Virus record (IMG/VR): IMGVR_UViG_3300033153_007313
Span: 1 to 28,340 of that record
Source of the DNA: a virus
Length of the DNA stretch: 28,340 nt
Reading direction: 5' to 3' (one strand)
This document shows, in pieces, positions 15,428 to 22,266 of this stretch. The notes under the pieces are model-generated. The model saw nothing but the letters and a program-made list of their open reading frames with translations, did no database searches and had not been told where the DNA came from. Numbering within the stretch: the stretch's first letter is position 1; each line of letters starts with the position of its first letter. Made by a program: the position numbers and the translations under genes.

Positions 15428-15897
15428 GATCGGGGCGAAGTCAAGGATGGACGATGCACGGAGGCTCCACCCCGATCCCCGGCCGGTGTGTAGCCGGCCG
15501 ATCACCCTGGCGGGCGACTTGGACCATGGACCGGGAAGATTCGCCCGCCTCGTAACTGCCCGCGGTGGCTCGCTCGGCGTCCTGGCCGCGCCGGGCTTGA
15601 GCCCATCCGGTCGGCGGCGTCCGCAAGCTGCGCCGTCGGCCGGCATGCTGTCCGCCGGGTCGGGTCCACCCCTTCCGGCGTTCGCCCCGTCCCCGGGTCT
15701 GTCCCTTGCCTGGGGCGGGGCGCCCCTTGCAGACGATGCCGCCGACGCGGCTAGGGCGTTCCGTGGCTCCGGGTACGCAATGACTGTCGCGCGTACCCGC
15801 AACAGGTCCGTTCGGCGAGTCCAGGGCTGCTGGATTGTGCGCGCCCCCGTTACCCCCCGCGAATGCCGGCAGAGACAGCGGGGGGCTCGCCGAACGG
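15428..15897 (+). ncRNA. Candidate large structured RNA (chain of hairpins)
   Basis: No frame here looks like a real protein, but both arms of many helices are visible: 15428-15435/15470-15477 (8 bp), 15480-15486/15494-15500 (7), 15509-15517/15541-15549 (9), 15561-15566/15585-15590 (6), 15593-15596/15601-15604 (4), 15607-15619/15631-15643 (13, with two G-U pairs), 15653-15658/15675-15680 (6), 15683-15697/15709-15722 (about 15 with one bulge), 15738-15742/15747-15751 (5), 15770-15778/15791-15799 (9), and a three-way junction closed by 15808-15819/15886-15897 (12). They follow each other without clashing. The orientation is inferred from flanking plus-strand genes. No known class (RNase P, tmRNA, 6S, group I/II intron) matches by conserved motifs. 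Confidence 0.45.
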
Positions 15898-15910
15898 TCG
15901 TGGAGGCAAT

Positions 15911-16237
15911 ATGCCGCTGACCTACTCCGACGCCGTGGCTGATGAGAACTCGTACGTCGCCTGGCTGTGCGACACCTGCGATGGCCCGGAACTCGCCGAG
16001 CGGATCGTCCAGATCATGCGAGACGGCGGGTACGCGACCGGCCAGGGCATGGTGGATGTATTGGCGGCGGGGCCAAAGGTGGACCTGGCCGATTGGCTCG
16101 CCGTCAACACACCATTCGACACCGACGACGACGAGTGGCTTGAGCATTGCGCAGACGTGTACCCGATCTACCCGCACGCGAGCCTAACGACAGACGATCG
16201 TGAAGGTGTGCATGCGAGTTGGGAGGTGGCCGTATGA
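15911..16237 (+). CDS. Hypothetical acidic protein
   Basis: 108 residues from the ATG at 15911, chosen for GGAGG at 15902-15906 just 3' of the structured RNA; an upstream in-frame ATG at 15863 lies inside the hairpins. The protein is acidic, with WLCDTCDGPELAERIVQIMRD near the front and DTDDDEWLEHCADVYPIYPH near the end. No family is recognised. It ends in an ATGA overlap with the next gene. If the preceding RNA is cis-acting, this would be the gene it controls. Confidence 0.6.
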   Translation: MPLTYSDAVADENSYVAWLCDTCDGPELAERIVQIMRDGGYATGQGMVDVLAAGPKVDLADWLAVNTPFDTDDDEWLEHCADVYPIYPHASLTTDDREGVHASWEVAV

Positions 16238-16506
16238 TCGACGGCCCTATCAAAGTGTCAGAGAGCCGACTCGCTCGGCAAAGTGCCGAACTGTCCAGAC
16301 TCCACACCGAAAATGTCAACCTGCGGGAACGGCTCGATGCCATGATGCCGCTCTTCCAGGAGGCTCGTGACGCATTGTGCGCAATTACGTTAAGCGCCGC
16401 GAAACTACACAAAATCAGCCCGACGCTTGCGGACCGGATGGACGCCGTGGGTATCCCTGCACGATGGGCGCAGAGGCACGACCGGGCGGGAGTACATCAT
16501 GACTAG
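16234..16506 (+). CDS. Small coiled-coil protein
   Basis: 90 residues. The start at 16234 has GGGAGG 7 nt upstream and overlaps the preceding stop (ATGA). The segment SRLARQSAELSRLHTENVNL followed by RERLDAMMPLFQEARDAL predicts a long coiled coil. Similar short coiled-coil proteins are frequent in phage early regions; no function is known. The last 8 bp overlap the next small gene. Confidence 0.6.
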   Translation: MIDGPIKVSESRLARQSAELSRLHTENVNLRERLDAMMPLFQEARDALCAITLSAAKLHKISPTLADRMDAVGIPARWAQRHDRAGVHHD

Positions 16507-16657
16507 CAACCATTTTATCCTTTTTGCCCTGATGATCGTATTTGCCCTGCTGATCGTGGCGAACGTGCTGGTACAGGAAAACCACCCGGCGCTGGAGTCG
16601 GATGACGAGCAGACGCACAGTGACATTGGAACACATGGCGGGGTAGAGCAGCGGTAG
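16499..16657 (+). CDS. Small single-span membrane protein
   Basis: 52 residues: a short N-terminus, one strongly hydrophobic segment (FILFALMIVFALLIVANVLV, residues 5-24) and an acidic cytoplasmic or periplasmic tail. The start at 16499 has GGGAG about 7 nt upstream. The 3' end runs 21 bp into the tRNA-Met gene, which is odd but compatible with tight packing; an mRNA carrying both would be cut by RNase P. No family is recognised. Confidence 0.5.
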   Translation: MTSNHFILFALMIVFALLIVANVLVQENHPALESDDEQTHSDIGTHGGVEQR

Positions 16658-16708
16658 CTCGTCTGGCTCATAACCAGAAGGTCGCAGGTTCAAATCCTGT
16701 CCCCGCTA
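16637..16708 (+). tRNA. tRNA-Met (anticodon CAT)
   Basis: A full cloverleaf can be drawn: acceptor GGCGGGG (16637-16643) with CCCCGCT (16701-16707), D stem GAGC/GCTC, anticodon stem TCTGG/CCAGA with loop CTCATAA (anticodon 16669-16671), variable AGGTC, T stem GCAGG/CCTGT with loop TTCAAAT, discriminator A. No CCA is encoded. Only two G-C pairs abut the anticodon loop and the first acceptor pair is G-U, so it resembles elongator tRNA-Met more than initiator; a tRNA-Ile with modified C34 is also possible. Confidence 0.9.
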
Positions 16709-16755
16709 TCAAAACCAACGCGGCGCGTAGCCGCTGAGAAATATCGGCTAGCCTT

Positions 16756-17967
16756 ATGACCAAACTGAAAAACAGCCTGACGCCGGCCGAGAAAGAATTG
16801 CTCGCGGCCGAATATCGCCGGGGCCTCGAAATCGGCACGTGCACTGAACGGGCTGACCGTCCTCGCGCGGAAGCGGCGATCATTGCCATGTATAGGCGAT
16901 TAGGCCGTGAGGCTCCCCGGTTCATTTGGTTTGAGGGCCCGGCGTCCGCGTGTCTGCTGTTGGCTGGAAAGGATTCATTGCGGCCCTCGTTGCCGTCGTC
17001 GTTGCGGGTCTCGTTGCGAGCCTCGTTGTGGAACTCGTTGCGAGCTTCGTTGTGGAACTCGTTGGGAGCCTCGGTGGGGGATTCGTTGCGGGACTCATTG
17101 TGGGTCTCGTTGGGGGCCTCGTTGCGAGTCTCATTGGGGGACTCGTTGGGCGACTCGCTGCGAGCCTCGTTGCGGGATTCGTTGGGGGGACAGTTGCAGG
17201 CCTCGTTGCGGGACTCGTTGCGGGCCTTGTTGGGGGACTTATTGGGGGCCTCGTTGTGGAACTCGTTGCGGGCTTCGTTGGCGGCCTCATTGCGGGTCTC
17301 GTTGGGGGCCTCGTTGGGGGATTCATTGTGGGGCTCGTTGTGGGGGCAATTGGAACAATATTGGATCAGTTATTATCTATACTGTGCAAAAATAGGTGTC
17401 AGATATAAAGAGGCTGACGCCGAGGCGCTGGCGTGGTGGGCGGATATTGCCGAATCGGCCGGGATGTGGTGGCCGAGGACATGGGCAGTCATTATTTCGG
17501 AACGACCCACAGTTTGCCGAATAAACGACTCTCACGTGCTTCATTGCGACCATGGTCCGGCGATGGCGTTTGCCGACGGATTGCAGATATGGGCGATCGA
17601 GGGCGTGCGTGTAGACGAGCAGATCGTATTACGGCCTGAGACGCAGACGCCCGAACAGATTCTCGGCGAGCCGAATGAGGAAGTGAAACGGATCCGAATC
17701 GCCCGGTATGGTTGGCTGAAATTGTTGGCCGAGACGGACGCGCAGGTAATGGATTCGCGGGACAACCCCATCGAGAACACCAAGGAGATGCTCTGCCGCC
17801 TGAGCGATCAGACGGTTCTGATTACTCACTGCCCATCTCAGGGCAAAATATTCGCTCTGGAGGTCCCGCCTGAAATAAAGACATGTGATAACGCACAGAC
17901 CTGGTTGCATACGGGCAGCCGGATCGACGCGTTAATTCCGCACATTCGAACTATCGGGAGATCGTGA
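16756..17967 (+). CDS. DUF6745-type protein with tetrapeptide repeat tract
   Basis: 403 residues. The N-terminal 70 residues (ERADRPRAEAAIIAMYRRLG, then FIWFEGPASA) lead into about 31 tetrapeptides of the form S-L-(R/W/G)-(A/D/V/N) at residues 74-198. A conserved domain follows with AWWADIAESAGMWWP, CHFD-like HCDHGPAMAFADGLQIWAIEGV and IARYGWLKLLAETDAQVMDS. This is the arrangement of DUF6745 proteins of planctomycetes, actinobacteria and cyanobacteria, whose function is unknown. There is no good SD. It forms a pair with the next gene (1 bp between stop and start), and the pair is flanked by tRNA-derived direct repeats. The family name is recalled, not searched. Confidence 0.65.
   Translation: MTKLKNSLTPAEKELLAAEYRRGLEIGTCTERADRPRAEAAIIAMYRRLGREAPRFIWFEGPASACLLLAGKDSLRPSLPSSLRVSLRASLWNSLRASLWNSLGASVGDSLRDSLWVSLGASLRVSLGDSLGDSLRASLRDSLGGQLQASLRDSLRALLGDLLGASLWNSLRASLAASLRVSLGASLGDSLWGSLWGQLEQYWISYYLYCAKIGVRYKEADAEALAWWADIAESAGMWWPRTWAVIISERPTVCRINDSHVLHCDHGPAMAFADGLQIWAIEGVRVDEQIVLRPETQTPEQILGEPNEEVKRIRIARYGWLKLLAETDAQVMDSRDNPIENTKEMLCRLSDQTVLITHCPSQGKIFALEVPPEIKTCDNAQTWLHTGSRIDALIPHIRTIGRS
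16975..17346 (+). repeat. 12-bp minisatellite encoding SLxx repeats
   Basis: About 31 tandem 12-bp units near the consensus CTCGTTGCGGGN, in register with the codons of the DUF6745-type gene. Variation is mostly in the second half of the unit. Because the unit is a multiple of three, all plus-strand frames stay open through the array (Gly/Leu/Val-rich in one, Cys/Arg-rich in another). Copy number could vary by slippage without breaking the protein. Confidence 0.85.
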
Positions 17968-17968
17968 A

Positions 17969-18397
17969 ATGACGACAGTAGAGGGACACATTACGACGTT
18001 GAGGACCCATGCCGAGACGATTCGCCAAGATGCGCCGCATGACATAAGTACCATTGAGCCGGGCGACCAGTGGTGTCAGGGGGATGTGCGGGTGGTACGG
18101 CTACCCGATGATTTTGGTGACACCCATGCGGCGGAATTGACGGCCATACGCAACTTCACCGGCCAAGTCGCGCCGGGCACCTCGTTGGGCAGTCGCCACG
18201 TGCTGGCGAACTTGGCGACGGTGCGGGCATACACATTGACGAGCGCGACGAGCCTGGACGGGCCGGTCGTGCATGTTCTGGAGCCGACACACCTGACGCA
18301 CCCCGAACACGGCGACTGCTGCAATCTGCCGACCGGCTGGTATGCGTTTCCGGGCCAGCGGGTGTACGCCGACGAGGTGCGGCGGGTGGCGGATTGA
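17969..18397 (+). CDS. Partner of the DUF6745-type protein, unknown function
   Basis: 142 residues. It has a compact, conserved-looking middle and end: GDQWCQGDVRVVRLPDDFGD (about 32-51), QVAPGTSLGSRHVL (about 71-84), HVLEPTHLTHPEHGDCCNLP and GWYAFPGQRVYADEVRRVAD. The 'QGDV ... SRHVL ... LTHPEHGD ... QR-Y-DE-RRV-D' pattern is one I associate with small proteins encoded beside repeat proteins of the DUF6745 kind, but no function is known. The ATG follows the preceding stop by one base, so the two genes are translationally coupled. Confidence 0.6.
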   Translation: MTTVEGHITTLRTHAETIRQDAPHDISTIEPGDQWCQGDVRVVRLPDDFGDTHAAELTAIRNFTGQVAPGTSLGSRHVLANLATVRAYTLTSATSLDGPVVHVLEPTHLTHPEHGDCCNLPTGWYAFPGQRVYADEVRRVAD

Positions 18398-18496
18398 GTC
18401 TGCTGAATACGCCGGCGGCCGAGGGAACTGACCTTCGGTTACAGCCTTGGTCGCCGGTGATCGACCCCGGGCGGAAGGCAGTATAGGGCAGACGTG

Positions 18497-18521
18497 GCAG
18501 GTTCGAATCCTGCCCCCGCTA
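18497..18521 (+). pseudogene. tRNA 3' fragment (T arm and acceptor strand)
   Basis: GCAGG-TTCGAAT-CCTGC is a complete T arm, followed by CCCCGCT and A, as at the end of the tRNA-Met at 16684-16708. The match continues 20 bp past the tRNA, so 42 of 44 bases agree between 16684-16727 and 18497-18540. No D or anticodon arm can be found upstream. It is thus a duplicated 3' end and not a tRNA gene. Confidence 0.75.
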
Positions 18522-18561
18522 TCAAAACCAACGCAGCGACCGCCGCTGAAAGGAACGAATT

Positions 18562-18780
18562 ATGGCAAAGCAGAAAGAGAAGTTTGTCGTGCAGCAAGAA
18601 ACGGTTGTCGGGGATCAAGACTTATTCGTGGACACCGAGATCGGACAGGGCGTCTGTACGACCGACGCTTGCATCCGGGCCATCAGGGCCGGCGGGCGCG
18701 AGGGCCGCTTCCGCATCATCGCCGTCAAGCGGTACGTCACCACGACTATCGAGAAGATCACCCGCGTCGCCGTCGAGTAG
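18562..18780 (+). CDS. Small conserved-looking phage protein
   Basis: 72 residues (MAKQKEKFVVQQETVVGDQD start). SD AAAGGA stands about 7 nt before the ATG. A central GVCTTDACIRAIRAGGREGRFRI segment and a C-terminal beta strand (YVTTTIEKITRVAVE) are visible. No family is recognised. It is followed closely by the RecE/RecT genes and may belong to the recombination operon. Confidence 0.6.
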   Translation: MAKQKEKFVVQQETVVGDQDLFVDTEIGQGVCTTDACIRAIRAGGREGRFRIIAVKRYVTTTIEKITRVAVE

Positions 18781-18799
18781 CATAGGAGCACCGCCACGG

Positions 18800-19690
18800 A
18801 TGGCCGAGTTGATCCCCGCACCGGACCCCGGAGTCTATCCGAACGTCCCGTTCGACAAGTATCTGGCCTGGGACGCCTGCGACGCATCGTTCCTTCGGGC
18901 GATGGCACACACGCCCAGCTACGCCCGTTGGAAGCGGCATCATCCCCAAGAGGACAAGGCGTGCTACGCCAAGGGCCGGCTGTTCCATGCCCTGACGCTG
19001 GAGCCCGACCAGGTGGACCGGGAGTTCATCGTCAAGCCCGCCACGTACACGAACGACAAGGGCGAGACCAAGAAGTGGAACGGGAACGCCACGGTCTGCA
19101 AGCAGTGGTTCGCCCAGCACGCCCACCTGACGCCCATCAACGCCGACACGCTCGCCGAGGCGCAGGCCATGGCCGACCGGGTCCGGGCGCTGCCGCAACT
19201 GGCGCAGTTTTTGGACGGGGCCGACGTGGAGCTATCGGTCGTGTGGGTGGACAAGGGTACGGGGCTGACCTGCAAGGCCCGGTTCGACGCGTACCGCAAC
19301 GGGATCGTCCTGGACCTCAAATCCACCAGCGGCTCGGCCGGCCCGTTCCCGTGGTTCGCCGAATGTCAACGGCATCGGTACTATCTCCAGGCCGCCCAGT
19401 ACATCGAGGGCATGATCGCCACCGGGCTGGCCAAGGGCGTGCCGTGGTTCTGCTTCGTCGCCTGCGAAGCCTACCCGCCGCACGACGTGGCCGTCTACGA
19501 CGTGCAGGATGACAAAGACGCCCTGAGCTACGACTTTCTGTGTTACGGCCGTCTGAGGCGGGCCATGCTGCTCCAACAGACCGCCCGCTGCCTCAAAGAC
19601 GACGACTGGCCCGGCTACCCGGCCGAGTCGGCGGACATGGAACTGACCTATCAGGCCCGCAAGGAAATGGACGAACTGACCAATGGCTGA
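18800..19690 (+). CDS. RecE-like (exonuclease VIII, PDDEXK) nuclease
   Basis: 296 residues. The C-terminal nuclease core shows His 63 in AKGRLFHALTLEP, Asp 163 in KARFDAYRNG, the D-x-K element GIVLDLKSTS (Asp 172, Lys 174) and HRYYLQAAQYIEGM (about 192-205). This is the order of PDDEXK exonucleases of the RecE/lambda Exo group. Such enzymes resect double-stranded ends 5' to 3' to give single strands for annealing. The RecT gene follows with an 8-bp overlap, which confirms the pair. The start at 18800 (AGGAG upstream) is preferred to the longer frame, which crosses the tRNA fragment and the preceding gene. Confidence 0.88.
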   Translation: MAELIPAPDPGVYPNVPFDKYLAWDACDASFLRAMAHTPSYARWKRHHPQEDKACYAKGRLFHALTLEPDQVDREFIVKPATYTNDKGETKKWNGNATVCKQWFAQHAHLTPINADTLAEAQAMADRVRALPQLAQFLDGADVELSVVWVDKGTGLTCKARFDAYRNGIVLDLKSTSGSAGPFPWFAECQRHRYYLQAAQYIEGMIATGLAKGVPWFCFVACEAYPPHDVAVYDVQDDKDALSYDFLCYGRLRRAMLLQQTARCLKDDDWPGYPAESADMELTYQARKEMDELTNG

Positions 19691-20789
19691 ACCCACCGAA
19701 ACCGCCATCGCCAAGTACGAGTTTCACGCCGCCTCGCCCATCGGCTCGACCGAGAACGTCAAGCTGATGCTCCGATCCGACCGGATGCGGCAGGGGCTAC
19801 TGGATATTTTGCCAGGCTTCTCTGACGAGACCGATCCCCAAAAGCATATCGAGCGGCTGATCGCCCAGGCCGGCCTGGCGATCATGCAGAACCCGAAGCT
19901 GAAACAGTGTACGCAACTGAGCTTCTTCGACTCGATGATGCACGTCGCCGAGACCGGCCTGTCGTTGTCCCGCCAGTCGGGCGAAGCGTACCTTGTGCCG
20001 TTCAGGGACAACCGGGCCGGCGTCACAAACTGCACCTTCATGCCCGGCTACCGTGGCATTATCAAGCTGGCGCATCAGACCGGCGGCGTGCGGGTGGTGG
20101 ACGGCTTCGCCGTCTACGAATCCGAAGTGGACGACTTCAAGGTCTGGGAGGACGAGACGGGCACGCACCTGATCCACAAGCCCAACATGGACGACCAGCG
20201 CGACGACAAGGACATACGCTACGTCGTCGCCCGCATTCAGTTGGCGACGGGCGGGCGGATCGTGAAGGTGATGAATCGCGCCGAAGTCGAGCGCATCCGC
20301 AAGGGGTCCAAAAACGCCGACGGAACGCCCTGGCTCCGGCACTGGGGCGAAATGGCGATCAAGACCGTCATCAAGCGGGCGCTCAAGACCGTACCCCAGT
20401 CCACGACCGACAAGGCTGCTCGCATACTCGCCCGCGCGATCGACCTGGACAACGCCGCCGGCGGGTTCATCGACGTGGAGGCCATCGAGGCCGACATCGA
20501 GGCCAAGCAGGCCGCCAAGCAGGCCCAGTGGGCAGCGGCGGTGTCGGGCGACAAGGCGTTGCCCGCCGAGCCGCCGATCGGAGACCCCGCCCTCGCCCTG
20601 GAAGCGCAAGCCAAAGACGCGGCCTTCGCCGCCGGTCTGACCGATGATGAGGCGTCGAAGGTTTGGGACGCGATACTCGTGGCCACCGGCGGGGACGAGG
20701 ACGAGATCGCGCGACGCATCGCCGCCGACGACTTCGACCCCCGCAGTTTCCTGACGGACGCCCCCCCCGGAAGGACCGCAATAGCATGA
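19683..20789 (+). CDS. recT: RecT family single-strand annealing protein
   Basis: 368 residues. Family marks: NVKLMLRSDRMRQGLLDILPG at the front, a central CTQLSFFDSMMHVAETGLSL and SGEAYLVPFRDN (about 100-117), CTFMPGYRGIIKLAHQTGGV (about 119-138), then WLRHWGEMAIKTVIKRALKTVP (about 218-239). RecT anneals complementary single strands made by its RecE partner. The C-terminal 100 residues are Ala/Asp-rich and less conserved. The stop overlaps the methyltransferase start as ATGA. Confidence 0.93.
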   Translation: MAEPTETAIAKYEFHAASPIGSTENVKLMLRSDRMRQGLLDILPGFSDETDPQKHIERLIAQAGLAIMQNPKLKQCTQLSFFDSMMHVAETGLSLSRQSGEAYLVPFRDNRAGVTNCTFMPGYRGIIKLAHQTGGVRVVDGFAVYESEVDDFKVWEDETGTHLIHKPNMDDQRDDKDIRYVVARIQLATGGRIVKVMNRAEVERIRKGSKNADGTPWLRHWGEMAIKTVIKRALKTVPQSTTDKAARILARAIDLDNAAGGFIDVEAIEADIEAKQAAKQAQWAAAVSGDKALPAEPPIGDPALALEAQAKDAAFAAGLTDDEASKVWDAILVATGGDEDEIARRIAADDFDPRSFLTDAPPGRTAIA

Positions 20790-21745
20790 CCGAATTGCCC
20801 GTCAATCAGATTGTGCAAGGCGATTGCCTGGAGGTCATGGCCGGGTGGCCGGAGAAGTCCGTTGATCTCGTGTTTGGTTCGCCGCCGTATGAGGACTGCC
20901 GCACTTACGGGATCGACTTTGATCTGACCGGCGAAGATTGGGTCGCCTGGATGGTCGAGGTCGTGCGTGAAAGCCTGCGCATATGCCGCGGCCTTGTGGC
21001 CTATGTGGTGGAGGGCAAGACCCGGGATTTCGCCTACTCGGCAACACCGATCCTACTCATGGCGGACCTTAAGCGGGCGGGCATCACGCTTCGCAAGCCG
21101 CCAATTTATCATCGCATCGGTATACCCGGCACTGGTGGCCCTGATTGGTTCCGTAACGATTACGAGTTTTGTGTCTGCTGTACAAACGGCGGGAAGTTGC
21201 CGTGGTCGGACAATACCGCTTGCGGGCATCCACCGAAATGGGCACCGGGCGGCGAGATGAGCCACCGCCTGACAGATGGAACTCGCCGGAATCAATGGGG
21301 GGGAAGCCCAGGGGCCGCTGAGACAACGCCAAAGAACGGCGGATTTCATTCATCCAAGCCAAGGCCATCACACCACATTCAGACCAAGACGATGGCCAGG
21401 GCCGACGGATCAATGGAAATGCAGCGTTACGTGCCCCCCGTCCTCGCTAACCCCGGCAACGTAATCACCTGCAAGGTCGGCGGCGGCCTGATGGGCTCCC
21501 CGCTGGCGCACAAAAACGAGGCCCCGTTTGCCGAAACACTAGCCGAACGGTTTGTTCTGTCATTCTGCCCGCCAGGTGGAATTGTGCTGGACCCATTTTC
21601 CGGCAGCGGCACGACAGCGGCGGTCGCCAAGAAATATGGCCGGAACTATATCGGCATTGATGTGCGGCTAAGCCAAGTCGAGCTTGGGGCTATCCGCCTC
21701 CGCAACACCGAGGCCCCGCTGTTTGCCCCGGAAGGGCATCAATAG
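20786..21745 (+). CDS. DNA methyltransferase, beta-class (N4-cytosine or N6-adenine)
   Basis: 319 residues. Catalytic motif IV LVFGSPPYED (Ser 32-Tyr 35) comes first and the SAM-binding motif I DPFSGSGTTAAVAKKYGRNYIGID (about 269-292) last. NEAPFAETLAERF (motif X) stands just before motif I. This order is beta-class. SPPY is more often seen in N4-cytosine enzymes, but adenine methylation cannot be excluded. No cognate nuclease is adjacent, so it is an orphan enzyme, probably shielding phage DNA from host restriction. The start at 20786 overlaps the RecT stop (ATGA). Confidence 0.88.
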   Translation: MTELPVNQIVQGDCLEVMAGWPEKSVDLVFGSPPYEDCRTYGIDFDLTGEDWVAWMVEVVRESLRICRGLVAYVVEGKTRDFAYSATPILLMADLKRAGITLRKPPIYHRIGIPGTGGPDWFRNDYEFCVCCTNGGKLPWSDNTACGHPPKWAPGGEMSHRLTDGTRRNQWGGSPGAAETTPKNGGFHSSKPRPSHHIQTKTMARADGSMEMQRYVPPVLANPGNVITCKVGGGLMGSPLAHKNEAPFAETLAERFVLSFCPPGGIVLDPFSGSGTTAAVAKKYGRNYIGIDVRLSQVELGAIRLRNTEAPLFAPEGHQ

Positions 21746-21754
21746 GAGATACCG

Positions 21755-21884
21755 ATGAATGATAAAGCGAACCCCCCCCCCGAAACAGTACCGATTTTGC
21801 ATGGACACACTCGGCATCGGCAAGGTCCTGGACTACCTGTTCGACCATGACCGTCCACTGTTTGAGAGGCCCGCCGATGAGTGA
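21755..21884 (+). pseudogene. Small gene broken at a 10-C homopolymer
   Basis: From the ATG at 21755 (SD AGGAG upstream) the frame reads MNDKANPP and then enters ten consecutive C bases (21772-21781). As written, it continues as nonsense to a TGA after about 30 codons. With one C fewer it continues as PKQYRFCMDTLGIGKVLDYL and onward to a stop at 21884 that overlaps the next ATG. The restored product would be about 42 residues. Either a sequencing or slippage error or a phase-variable switch explains this. Confidence 0.5.
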
Positions 21885-21948
21885 CCGACCCGCCATAACG
21901 TCTATCGCGCCGTGGTTCGGCGGCAAGCGGACGCTGGGGACGGGATGA
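21877..21948 (+). pseudogene. N-terminal remnant of a Dam-type DNA adenine methylase
   Basis: 23 codons: after ATSD-like start residues it reads ITSIAPWFGGKRTL, which is the SAM-binding opening (motif I, W-GGK-R) of D12-class adenine methylases, then stops. The other 200 or more residues are missing; the next gene begins 35 bp later. A deletion has removed the enzyme. It lies directly after an intact but different methyltransferase. Confidence 0.55.
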
Positions 21949-21982
21949 TGACTGACCGACCAGGTAAAAAAGGAGCACTACC

Positions 21983-22249
21983 ATGAGTAAGGCGACGGCG
22001 ACCGTGGAAATCATGCTATCCGTGGACGTTGAGATCGACAGCGACGGCTGTCTGTCCCCTCAAGGTTGGCGCCGAGCGAAACCCGGGGCAAACGAGCCTT
22101 TCGACCGGGACACGATACGCCAATGGCTGCAAGATGAGTTTTCGCTATCCGTCAACGATTATGAAACAGAGGACATGCACGGCTATATGCGTGTGCAGGT
22201 GGATCACCAGCAGATCGAGGACGTGACGATTGAGATCTTCGAGGCTTAG
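21983..22249 (+). CDS. Hypothetical acidic protein
   Basis: 88 residues with a strong SD (AAGGAG, 8 nt upstream). The sequence alternates short beta-like segments (ATVEIMLSVDVEIDSDG; MRVQVDHQQIEDVTIEIFEA) with a central helix (DRDTIRQWLQDEFSLSV). This beta-alpha-beta-like layout resembles small phage proteins of unknown role. No family is recognised. Confidence 0.65.
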   Translation: MSKATATVEIMLSVDVEIDSDGCLSPQGWRRAKPGANEPFDRDTIRQWLQDEFSLSVNDYETEDMHGYMRVQVDHQQIEDVTIEIFEA

Positions 22250-22266
22250 ACCCGGAACGGGAGCGG

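Noticed and set aside
15428-15897. RNase P RNA, tmRNA, SRP RNA or self-splicing intron
   Set aside because: None of the conserved core sequences of these RNAs was found, and no interrupted gene or reverse transcriptase flanks the region.
15419-16177. 252-codon minus-strand frame, and a 178-codon plus frame from 15384, over the structured region
   Set aside because: Both have random-looking Ala/Arg/Pro-rich composition, no SD and cross the stem-loops; the minus frame is antisense to the gene at 15911.
16975-17346. CRISPR or regulatory repeat array
   Set aside because: Contiguous 12-bp units in codon register within a long open gene, with no spacers.
18410-18521. Full tRNA gene at the second T arm
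   Set aside because: No 5' acceptor strand complementary to CCCCGCT, no D arm and no 7-nt anticodon loop at suitable distance could be drawn.
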